Assembly: GCA_938024025.1 (NCBI GenBank)
Contig: CALJBY010000067.1
Span: forward strand, 1-5,096
Direction: 5' to 3'
Source of the DNA: an uncultured bacterium
Lineage (GTDB): Bacteria > Desulfobacterota > WTBG01
DNA length: 5,096 nt
Made by a program: the position numbers and the translations under genes. Below are positions 1 to 5,096 of this stretch, piece after piece. Position 1 is the stretch's first letter. Every line of letters starts with the position of its first letter. The notes below the pieces were generated by a model, which made no database searches, was not told the DNA's origin, and saw only the letters and a program-made list of their open reading frames with translations.

Positions 1-1743
1 GGAACATGGAAGATTGTCTATACGGTAGGCAGAGAAGGTATCAGTGCCGGTGGAGGTATAGCGCTACACATCTCTCCTTACTGGGGCTGGACGCCGCCGC
101 AGAATAGAAATCGAGACTACCCGGGATACACGACTGTTTCCACTTCCAACGAAAAGGCCACACTCGACACGGTAATCGGCTCTCCGAACTATATCGTCGT
201 GAGGACGAAGGAGGTTTCCCTTACCGTTAACGATACTATTACGATCACCTATGGTGATACAGCAGGGGGGAAGCATCCGCTGGGAAGCGCCCGGTGTGAT
301 ACCTATGCCGAAGAGGGAGAAGATTTTTTTATCAAAGTTGATGGGGACGGGGATGGACACTTCTATGCGATAGCAGATCATCCCCGGATTACTATCCTCC
401 CTGCCGCCGCAGCCGGTCTGGTTGTAACTGCTCCCTCGCTTGTTCAGAAGGGTAAGCCTTTTAGCGTAGCCATAGCTGCTGTGGACCCTAACGATAACAT
501 GGCACAGAGCTACAGGGGTACAATTCGTTTCGTACCGTCCGCTGCAGCGGTGACTCTCCAGGATGGCTACCGCTTCACGCCATCCGACAGGGGGGGGTAC
601 ACGGTTCAGTGTACCATAACAGAACCGGGGCTCTATTACATTACGGCAGAAGATACAGTGAGTGGCTTTACACGGGTAAGCAATCCGATAAAGTGTACTG
701 CTAAACCCCGTGACTATAACTTGTACTGGGGAGATATCCACGGACATGCACAAATAGGTGACGGCACGGGTACGCCTGACAACTTTTATACGTACGCGAG
801 AGACGTTTCCGGGCTGGATATTGCTACGCTGACCTCTCACGATGCCCATGGATTCATCCCCCTTGATGAGGATCAGGAGACCTGGGATCTTATCCGCACC
901 AAGGCCGACTCCTATTACCGTCCGGGAGAGTTCGTGACCTTTCTGGGGTATGAGTGGACGAGCTGGACCTACGGCCATCAGCACGTGCTGTTCCTTCACA
1001 CGGAAGAAGGAGCAGTGTACAGTTTCAGGGATCCCAAAAGTGCCACCCCCAGCGACCTGTGGAAATGCCTGGAGGGGAAAGAGGCCATCACAGTACCCCA
1101 CCATGTGGGGGGAGGCCCTATAGCCTATGACTGGAATTATTATAATCCTGACTTTCAGCCCTTAACCGAGATCTCTTCTATTCATGGTAATTGTGAATAC
1201 CTGGGTGCACCCAGGGGGATTTACCGTCCTCAGGAGAACCACTCTGTACAAGACGCCCTGGCCCGCGGCTACAAGCTGGGTATCGTTGCCTCCGGTGACA
1301 GCCATAACGGGCATCCGGGGAGAAGGGATCCGGCTGCCATAACAGCTGGCCTTATGGGAGTGTATGCTGAGGAACTTACGAGGGAGTCTATATGGAAGGC
1401 CCTTAAAAGGAAAAGGGTCTATGGTACCTCCGGTACCCGGATGATTGTTGACTTCCATATTAATGGACGCACCATGGGGGAAACCATCTCTTCCTCTGAT
1501 GGAAACAGTGCACGGGACATCTCGGGAAAAGTTATTGGAACCGATGTGATTCAAGAGATTACTATCATTAAAAATAACGCGGCACTCCATACGGTACGAG
1601 GCCAGGGCGTGGAAGTGGCCGTGCACTATATTGACAAAACCGTAGCACGGACCGGTGATTACTACTATATGAGAGCTTTACAGGAGGATGGCGAGATCGC
1701 CTGGTCAAGCCCTATCTGGATTGAACCTCGGGATGCATTATAA
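1..1743 (+). CDS. DUF3604 family PHP-like metal-dependent hydrolase, N-terminus beyond window edge
   Basis: The frame is open from base 1 with no start before it, so the gene begins outside the window; the GTG at 199 lies inside conserved sequence and is not the start. The visible part has 580 residues. Residues 1-70 resemble the usual DUF3604 N-terminal segment (GTWKIVYTVG, GISAGGG). A second beta-rich, Ig-like stretch covers about 135-225, and an acidic DGDGDGH run at 114-120 could bind calcium. The hydrolase half starts at YWGDIHGH (242-249). It continues with TSHDAH (278-283), FLGYEW (314-319), GHQH (325-328), PHH (366-368) and SGDSHNGH (431-438). These His/Asp/Glu clusters match metal ligands of PHP-like phosphoesterases. 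The C-terminus (YYYMRALQ, AWSSPIWIEP) is typical of the family. Substrate and location are unknown, and any signal peptide would be off-window. The family call is firm; the reaction is not. Confidence 0.9.
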   Translation, partial: GTWKIVYTVGREGISAGGGIALHISPYWGWTPPQNRNRDYPGYTTVSTSNEKATLDTVIGSPNYIVVRTKEVSLTVNDTITITYGDTAGGKHPLGSARCDTYAEEGEDFFIKVDGDGDGHFYAIADHPRITILPAAAAGLVVTAPSLVQKGKPFSVAIAAVDPNDNMAQSYRGTIRFVPSAAAVTLQDGYRFTPSDRGGYTVQCTITEPGLYYITAEDTVSGFTRVSNPIKCTAKPRDYNLYWGDIHGHAQIGDGTGTPDNFYTYARDVSGLDIATLTSHDAHGFIPLDEDQETWDLIRTKADSYYRPGEFVTFLGYEWTSWTYGHQHVLFLHTEEGAVYSFRDPKSATPSDLWKCLEGKEAITVPHHVGGGPIAYDWNYYNPDFQPLTEISSIHGNCEYLGAPRGIYRPQENHSVQDALARGYKLGIVASGDSHNGHPGRRDPAAITAGLMGVYAEELTRESIWKALKRKRVYGTSGTRMIVDFHINGRTMGETISSSDGNSARDISGKVIGTDVIQEITIIKNNAALHTVRGQGVEVAVHYIDKTVARTGDYYYMRALQEDGEIAWSSPIWIEPRDAL

Positions 1744-1829
1744 AAAGAAGAAGTCAGAATGCAGAAGGTAAGAAGCAATGCCTAAAATGAACTAAATTGC
1801 CTAGCATGCCTAAATTAAAAACTTATTTC

Positions 1830-1861
1830 TCACCGCAAAGACGCAGAGAGCGCAAAGAAAA
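1830..1861. repeat. dispersed 'caccgcaaagacgcagagagcg' type intergenic repeat
   Basis: The stretch is built from near-repeats of the words cgcaaag, acgcaga and gcgcaaag. This type of purine-rich motif is familiar from intergenic regions of many environmental bacterial genomes, where it occurs in many copies. That statement is recollection of the family, since only one copy is visible here. It shows no coding potential and no known function. Confidence 0.5.
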
Positions 1862-1894
1862 ACAAGCAAACAAAGAAGTCAGAAGTAAAAGAGA

Positions 1895-1956
1895 GATATG
1901 TGATCTGAGATGTGGGTAAAAAGAGTTATCAATCGCATATCACAGATCTCACATCG
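1895..1956. repeat. imperfect inverted repeat, related to a second copy at 4197
   Basis: The left arm (1895-1916, gatatgtgatctgagatgtggg) pairs imperfectly with the right arm (1932-1956, which reads cgatgtgagatctgtgatatgcgat on the minus strand). The spacer is about 15 bases, including taaaaagag. The arms differ by a small insertion and a few substitutions, so a cruciform or RNA stem would have bulges. A T-run follows the right arm (1961-1965), so a weak plus-strand terminator for the upstream gene is conceivable, but the stem is AT-rich and interrupted. The left arm matches 4197-4218 at 18 of 22 positions by hand alignment, which marks it as one copy of a dispersed family. Confidence 0.55.
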
Positions 1957-1995
1957 CACATTTTTGTAAGCACCCACCCTGGGACGCGTAACCCT

Positions 1996-2048
1996 AACTG
2001 TGAACTGTCAACTGACAACTGTAAACTGAAAGACCACTGTCAACTGAA
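1996..2048 (+). repeat. 7-base tandem repeat (aactgNN) just upstream of serA
   Basis: Five consecutive 7-base units (aactgtg, aactgtc, aactgac, aactgta, aactgaa) run from 1996 to 2030. After an 11-base break (agaccactgtc) comes another aactgaa at 2042-2048. The core aactg is invariant and the last two bases vary. The array ends at the serA Shine-Dalgarno sequence, so it forms most of the likely 5' leader. Whether it has a role is unknown. Confidence 0.75.
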
Positions 2049-2053
2049 AGGAG
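2048..2053 (+). promoter_or_regulatory. serA ribosome binding site
   Basis: AAGGAG sits 7 bases before the ATG at 2061, which is near-ideal spacing and fixes the serA start. The first A overlaps the last base of the 7-base repeat array. Confidence 0.85.
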
Positions 2054-2060
2054 AGAGACG

Positions 2061-3641
2061 ATGAAAGTACTGATCTGTGATAACCTGGAGAAGGCAGGGG
2101 TTGCTATCTTTAAGGGAAAGGGTCCGGTGCAGGCGGATGTTTGTGCTGCCCTGTCTCCTGCCGAGTTGAAAAGAAAAATAGCCCGCTACGATGGGGTCAT
2201 TGTGCGCAGCGCGAGTAAAATCACAGCCGGGGTTTTAGAATCAGCACATCGATTGAAGGTTATTGGCAGGGCAGGTATTGGTCTCGACAACGTGGATATC
2301 GAAGCAGCAAGCAGGAGGGGAATCGTCGTAATGAATACGCCGGGTGCAAATGCGATCACTACCGCGGAACATGCCATTTCCCTCTTACTGTCACTCTCAC
2401 GCCATATTCCCCAGGCCACTGCCTCGCTGAAAATGGGGAAGTGGGAAAAAAAGCAGTTCATGGGTGTAGAGATATTTAATCAAACAATCGGTATTATCGG
2501 TTTCGGCAATATCGGTCAAGTGGTAGCAGACCGTGCACAGGGGTTAAAGATGAAGGTGATTGTCTATGACCCCTTTCTATCGCAAGAAACCATGGATAAA
2601 AAGGGGATAGAAAAGGTAACGCTTAATCAGCTCATGAAGCGATCAGACTACATTACCATTCATACCCCGATCACTAACGACACGAAAGATCTTTTAAACA
2701 AGCAGGCCTTTCAGAAAATGAAGAAAGGTGTGAGAATTATCAACTGTGCACGGGGAGGTATCGTCAACGAGAAGGATCTTTATACGGCCATTAAACAGGG
2801 GAAAGTTGCCGGGGCTGCCCTTGATGTGTTTGAGCATGAACCACCGGGAGACCATCCCCTGCTGAGCCTGGGTGAAGTTATTGCGACACCCCACCTGGGG
2901 GCTTCCACCAGCCAGGCACAGTCCCGGGTAGCAGAGGTTATTGCCACCCAGGTAAGGGATTACCTCGTGCTGGGGATTATTAAGAACGCGGTCAATGTTC
3001 CGTCCGTCAGCCCTGAACGGGTTGAACAGGTGCGGCCCTATCTTACCCTTGCAGAGAAAATGGGAAGCTTCCAGGCACAGGCCATAGGCGGCAGTATAAA
3101 GGAGGTTGCCATTGAGTACAGCGGAGAGATTGCCAATTACGATTTAGCCCCGCTCACCGTTTCTATTTTGAAAGGGATACTGGAACCAGCTTTGGCCGAT
3201 CGAGTCAACTACGTAAATGCCCCCCTGCTGGCAAAGGAGCGGGGGATTAAGGTAAGTGAAAGCAAGACAAGCGATACGGAAGGCTTCACCAGCCTCATTA
3301 CCCTAAAAACTAAAAACAAGGAGGGCGTACATTCGGTAGGAGGGACCCTGTTTGGCAGGGGAGATCCTCGTATTGTGCGGGTCGATACCTTTTTAACGGA
3401 AGCTATTCCCGAAGGAAATATCCTTTTCATGCACAACTACGATAAACCCGGTGTCATTGGTGTCATTGGTAAGACACTGGGGAGTATGAAAATCAATATT
3501 GCCAAGATGCATTTAAGCAGGCAGAAGAAAGGGGGTGTAGCCATTTCCCTCATTCACGTGGATGGGCCTGTTTCAGCGGCGGTGTTAAAGAAAATCAATA
3601 AACTGCCTCACATCATTTCAGTAAAACATATTGCACTGTAA
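2061..3641 (+). CDS. serA: D-3-phosphoglycerate dehydrogenase
   Basis: SerA oxidises 3-phosphoglycerate to 3-phosphohydroxypyruvate with NAD, the first committed step of cytosolic serine synthesis. At 526 residues it has the length of the long (Mycobacterium-like) class. The substrate-binding domain carries GRAGIGLDNVD (69-79). The Rossmann fold has GFGNIG (147-152), and Asp170 at the end of the next strand indicates NAD preference. The catalytic triad is visible as Arg231 (NCARGGIVNE), Glu260 (FEHEPP) and His278 (TPHLGAS). Residues of about 315-450 form the allosteric substrate-binding-type domain, and about 453-526 form an ACT domain containing HNYDKPGVIG. In the family the ACT domain can bind serine for feedback inhibition, so that control is plausible here. 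The ATG has a strong AAGGAG site. The gene is intact and lies 14 bases before a phosphoesterase gene, probably in the same transcript. No serC or serB is in view. Confidence 0.97.
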   Translation: MKVLICDNLEKAGVAIFKGKGPVQADVCAALSPAELKRKIARYDGVIVRSASKITAGVLESAHRLKVIGRAGIGLDNVDIEAASRRGIVVMNTPGANAITTAEHAISLLLSLSRHIPQATASLKMGKWEKKQFMGVEIFNQTIGIIGFGNIGQVVADRAQGLKMKVIVYDPFLSQETMDKKGIEKVTLNQLMKRSDYITIHTPITNDTKDLLNKQAFQKMKKGVRIINCARGGIVNEKDLYTAIKQGKVAGAALDVFEHEPPGDHPLLSLGEVIATPHLGASTSQAQSRVAEVIATQVRDYLVLGIIKNAVNVPSVSPERVEQVRPYLTLAEKMGSFQAQAIGGSIKEVAIEYSGEIANYDLAPLTVSILKGILEPALADRVNYVNAPLLAKERGIKVSESKTSDTEGFTSLITLKTKNKEGVHSVGGTLFGRGDPRIVRVDTFLTEAIPEGNILFMHNYDKPGVIGVIGKTLGSMKINIAKMHLSRQKKGGVAISLIHVDGPVSAAVLKKINKLPHIISVKHIAL

Positions 3642-3643
3642 TC

Positions 3644-3648
3644 AGGAG
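3644..3648 (+). promoter_or_regulatory. ribosome binding site of the phosphoesterase gene
   Basis: AGGAG lies 7 bases before the ATG at 3656, within the 14-base gap after the serA stop. This supports that start and translational independence within a shared message. Confidence 0.8.
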
Positions 3649-3655
3649 CATTCCT

Positions 3656-4153
3656 ATGGGTACAAGAGATCTGGTGGGAATTATTGCAGATACCCATGAT
3701 AACAGACGGGCCATAGCACAGGCGGTTGCATTGTTTAACAAGAAGGGCGTTGGCAGGGTATTCCATGCAGGTGATTTTTGTGCCCCTTTCACCGCAATGG
3801 ACTTTTCACAGCTTACCTGTGAGATGATGATGGTCTTTGGCAATAACGACGGTGAAAGAATAGGACTGTATCACAGCTTTAGTAAGCTTGGTACCATAGG
3901 TGTAGGGCCGAAGAAAGACGAGTACCATGGTAAGCGCTTTATCCTCATGCACGAACCGACGTGCCTTAATGAACTCAGTGCGGGTAATCAAGCTGATGTG
4001 ATCATTTATGGACATACTCACGATGTGGACATCCGAGAAGGGGAGACAGTAATTATCAATCCCGGTGAAGCAGGGGGGTGGTTACGGGGGAGATCGACGG
4101 TTGCTCTCCTCGACTTAGCTACAATGGATGTTGCCATTGAAGAAATAGACTGA
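3656..4153 (+). CDS. calcineurin-like metallophosphoesterase, MJ0936/YfcE type
   Basis: This is a single-domain, probably cytosolic phosphoesterase of 165 residues, the usual size for the compact MJ0936/YfcE group. All metal-site motifs are present in order: D12-T-H14-D-N, G39-D40, the G62-N-N-D-G-E67 block, H99 in LMHEP, and G119-H-T-H122. They are followed by N135-P-G, the conserved tail motif. There is no signal peptide or membrane segment. Family members split phosphodiester or phosphomonoester bonds with a bound metal pair such as Mn or Ni, but their natural substrates are mostly unknown and cannot be read from sequence. The gene follows serA by 14 bases with its own AGGAG site, which points to co-transcription. 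A link to serine synthesis or to removing a phosphorylated side product is inference. No clear terminator follows the stop codon. Confidence 0.93.
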   Translation: MGTRDLVGIIADTHDNRRAIAQAVALFNKKGVGRVFHAGDFCAPFTAMDFSQLTCEMMMVFGNNDGERIGLYHSFSKLGTIGVGPKKDEYHGKRFILMHEPTCLNELSAGNQADVIIYGHTHDVDIREGETVIINPGEAGGWLRGRSTVALLDLATMDVAIEEID

Positions 4154-4195
4154 ATGTTTTTGTTCTTTCGGATTACAGTGATAAGTACATAATGA

Positions 4196-4229
4196 CGATG
4201 TGTGATATGCGATATGGGATAAAAAGAAT
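4196..4229 (+). repeat. second copy of the 'gatRtGtGat' dispersed repeat
   Basis: Bases 4197-4218 match the left arm at 1895-1916 in 18 of 22 positions, and both are followed by a similar taaaaaga stretch. The same segment (4196-4213) also matches the minus strand of 1932-1956 exactly apart from a 7-base agatctg insertion in that copy. The two sites therefore flank the serA unit. Confidence 0.6.
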
Positions 4230-4260
4230 GATTCAAATTAAAATATACAATGGGTAAAAA

Positions 4261-4298
4261 GGGGATTGCCACGCTCCCTTCGCTTGCCCGCAATGACC
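4261..4298 (-). repeat. dispersed 'gtcattgcg...gcaatcccc' intergenic repeat
   Basis: On the minus strand this reads gtcattgcgggc, then aagcgaagggagcg, then tggcaatcccc. The terminal words ATTGC and GCAAT (4265-4269 and 4290-4294) are inverted. The pattern matches a widespread bacterial intergenic repeat of the form cattgcgag...gaagcaatc, known in many copies per genome in several phyla. The family match is from memory, and only one copy is visible here. Confidence 0.6.
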
Positions 4299-4300
4299 TT

Positions 4301-4332
4301 AAAAGAAAAAACCTCCATTCAAAGAATGGAGG
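4301..4332 (-). terminator. intrinsic terminator for the minus-strand cysteine-rich gene
   Basis: A perfect 9-base-pair stem (cctccattc at 4312-4320, gaatggagg at 4324-4332) closes a 3-base loop. On the minus strand the stem runs straight into ttttttctttt (4311-4301), the U-tract expected of a rho-independent terminator. The plus strand has no T-run after the stem, so it acts in one direction. It lies 55 bases downstream of the minus-strand ORF stop, which supports transcription of that ORF. Confidence 0.85.
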
Positions 4333-4387
4333 CTCAAGGAAAGGAGGAGGAGGTTACCTCTCATGAAGACAAATAGTTGCGGTGCTC

Positions 4388-4693
4388 TTAAATTAATCCT
4401 TTATTTTCTAGGTGGTTTAACACCCTGTAGAGGTATATCCTGCAAGGGGCCTTTTTGAGGGAAGTGCAGGGAGATCTGTTTCCTTCCCTTACCCAGCTGC
4501 ATTCCTCGCAACTCTCGGGAATACATGCGGCAACAAACCTTTCAAGCTCTTCAAAACTCAATCTTCCCCTGTTTTCACCTCTTTTCAACAACGATTTAAC
4601 ATTCACCCTGCAGTCCTTATGGGAGTGTATTGCTTTGTAGTCGTATACCTTTGCAATATGAATGCCATCGGCCCCTATCTGCGAGTCAGCCAC
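4388..4693 (-). CDS. hypothetical small cysteine-rich protein, start uncertain
   Basis: I do not recognise this 101-residue protein. It has six cysteines: C28, C57, C62, C65, C76 and C84. The middle group (CIPESCEEC, then C-x10-C-x7-C) could hold zinc or an iron-sulfur cluster. It is otherwise charged, with helix-like stretches at about 45-56 and 84-98, and has no signal peptide or membrane segment. The only usable start in the frame is GTG at 4693, which follows an in-frame TAG directly and has no proper ribosome binding site. Beyond the TAG the frame stays open to ATGs at 4753 and 4786, and GGGAG stands 3 bases before the 4753 ATG. The true protein may therefore once have started there, or the TAG may be read through. 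A good intrinsic terminator follows the gene. Reality as a gene is moderately likely; function is unknown. Confidence 0.5.
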   Translation of the reverse strand: MADSQIGADGIHIAKVYDYKAIHSHKDCRVNVKSLLKRGENRGRLSFEELERFVAACIPESCEECSWVREGNRSPCTSLKKAPCRIYLYRVLNHLENKGLI

Positions 4694-4816
4694 CTATCCT
4701 ATTGAATTAAAAAGGAAAAATATAAACTGTTCCTTAAGGGCTTCTATGAACATTTTCTCCCACAGGGTGAAACAAAACAGTACCATAGTCCTGCCAGCAA
4801 AAAAAGTCCAATATTA

Positions 4817-5096
4817 TCATGTTGTTGTAATATGTGCTAAAAGGAACAGACAGGGGGTCACGTCTACGTTTGACTCTTGCTTCCTAGAATTACTGCATCT
4901 CCTCACAACCAGGTTGTACCCGGTTAAGAGGATGCAGTGCCACGGTTGTATTCTCGAAAAATCATTCAAAATGTAGTTTACTTTTTGTGCGATATGTTCT
5001 GGAGTTACTGTCTCTAACAAGAAACCATTTTTTCCATCTGTGATGGCTTCATGATACGCTGGCAAATTGGACAGAACAGGCACTAAACCAGTAGCC
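4817..5096 (-). pseudogene. GT4 glycosyltransferase C-terminal fragment, tail replaced by a repeat
   Basis: The minus-strand frame is open through the window edge at 5096, so the gene starts outside. The first residues (ATGLVPVLSNLPAYHEAI, then DGKNGFLLE) match the nucleotide-sugar binding end of group 1 (GT4) glycosyltransferases. The Glu in YHEAI corresponds to the second Glu of the family EX7E motif. The TPEHIAQKVNYILND helix that follows is also typical. After about 4940 the translation (WHCILLTGYNLVV onward) loses all likeness to the family and runs through the REP-like hairpin to a TGA at 4817-4819. The usual final 25-40 residues are missing. Such enzymes build polysaccharide or glycolipid chains at the cytoplasmic membrane. 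Family confidence is good. The truncation is inferred and could leave a partly active enzyme. Confidence 0.6.
4845..4938. repeat. REP-like hairpin repeat with a gtcacgtct flank
   Basis: A 47-base imperfect hairpin spans 4892-4938: an 8-base outer stem (actgcatc/gatgcagt), a 2-base bulge, 3 more pairs, a 2x2 internal loop, 4 more pairs (aacc/ggtt) and a loop of about 11 bases. To its left, 4850-4882 reads cagacagggggtcacgtct then acgtttgactc. This resembles flanks I recall near IS200-like REP-associated (RAYT) transposases in environmental genomes. No transposase is present, so it would be a non-autonomous copy. The homology is remembered, not searched. Confidence 0.5.

Larger units (their letters stand above)
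1744..2060. other. gene-free intergenic stretch packed with short repeats
   Basis: These 317 bases between the DUF3604 gene and serA contain no convincing ORF. From left to right they hold an AT-rich part with two copies of ATGCCTAAA (1778-1786 and 1806-1814), a 'caccgcaaagacgc' dispersed repeat, an imperfect inverted repeat, and a 7-base tandem repeat ending at the serA ribosome binding site. No strong intrinsic terminator follows the DUF3604 stop codon. No convincing sigma70 promoter was found: the best candidate (TTGCCT at 1797, ACTTAT at 1821, 18 apart) is weak. Any serA promoter or control site must nevertheless lie here or further upstream. Confidence 0.7.

Noticed and set aside
199..201. 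GTG as the true start of the DUF3604 gene
   Set aside because: The in-frame sequence upstream (GTWKIVYTVG, ISAGGG) matches the family N-terminal region and stays open to base 1, so the gene begins before the window.
64..1104. Long minus-strand ORF of 346 codons
   Set aside because: It lies wholly opposite the DUF3604 gene, whose plus-strand product carries clear family motifs. The minus product has no recognisable domain, and such antisense frames are common with this codon use.
1162..1626. Minus-strand ORF of 154 codons opposite the end of the DUF3604 gene
   Set aside because: Antisense shadow of well-conserved coding sequence, with no motif of its own.
1797..1826. Possible sigma70 promoter for serA (TTGCCT, 18 bases, ACTTAT)
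   Set aside because: Both hexamers match the consensus poorly and the site is over 230 bases from the start, so it is not better than chance in AT-rich sequence.
1996..2048. Short CRISPR-like array
   Set aside because: The units are 7 bases long and contiguous, with no spacers, and no cas genes are near. It is a simple tandem repeat.
4892..4938. tRNA-like or riboswitch structure
   Set aside because: It is one bulged hairpin without a cloverleaf, CCA end or T-loop signature, and it fits a REP-like repeat better.
4662..4976. Plus-strand ORF of 104 codons
   Set aside because: It runs antisense through the start region of the cysteine-rich ORF, the hairpin repeat and the glycosyltransferase fragment. 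It mixes three unrelated elements and has no family likeness.

Overview
The window looks like a stretch of chromosome from an environmental bacterium with balanced base composition and many small dispersed intergenic repeats. The lineage cannot be fixed from the sequence alone. The SerA type and the stacked intergenic repeats (a 'caccgcaaagacgc' type, a 'GTCATTGCG...GCAATCCC' type, and a REP-like hairpin) would suit an uncultured Desulfobacterota, Nitrospirota or Brocadiae-like planctomycete. That placement is inference. I see no CRISPR array, rRNA, tRNA or intact insertion sequence.

Layout. (1) Bases 1-1743, plus strand: a DUF3604 protein, missing its N-terminus at the window edge. It has a beta-rich N-terminal half and a PHP-like metal-dependent hydrolase half. 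(2) Bases 1744-2060: a gene-free stretch of stacked repeats: a 'cgcaaagacgcag' repeat, an imperfect inverted repeat, and a 7-base tandem repeat that runs up to the serA ribosome binding site. (3) Bases 2061-4153, plus strand: a tight two-gene unit, 14 bases apart. It holds serA (full-length D-3-phosphoglycerate dehydrogenase with C-terminal ACT domain) and a small calcineurin-like metallophosphoesterase of the MJ0936/YfcE type. (4) Bases 4154-4387: more intergenic repeats, then a clear intrinsic terminator that works on the minus strand. (5) Bases 4388-5096, minus strand: a small cysteine-rich protein of unknown function, a REP-like hairpin repeat, and the C-terminal part of a GT4 glycosyltransferase whose family homology stops where the repeat begins.

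How the genes relate. SerA makes 3-phosphohydroxypyruvate, the first committed step to serine. The co-directional phosphoesterase is probably co-transcribed with it, and a phosphatase role in or near that pathway is possible but unproven. DUF3604 has no evident link to serine synthesis. The minus-strand end looks like the eroded edge of a surface polysaccharide locus into which a repeat has inserted. The cysteine-rich ORF is preceded by an in-frame UAG with plausible coding sequence on the far side, which is the most puzzling point in the window. I did not find a clearly new multi-gene system. The points most worth checking are the UAG-interrupted cysteine-rich gene with its own terminator, and the truncated glycosyltransferase next to it.
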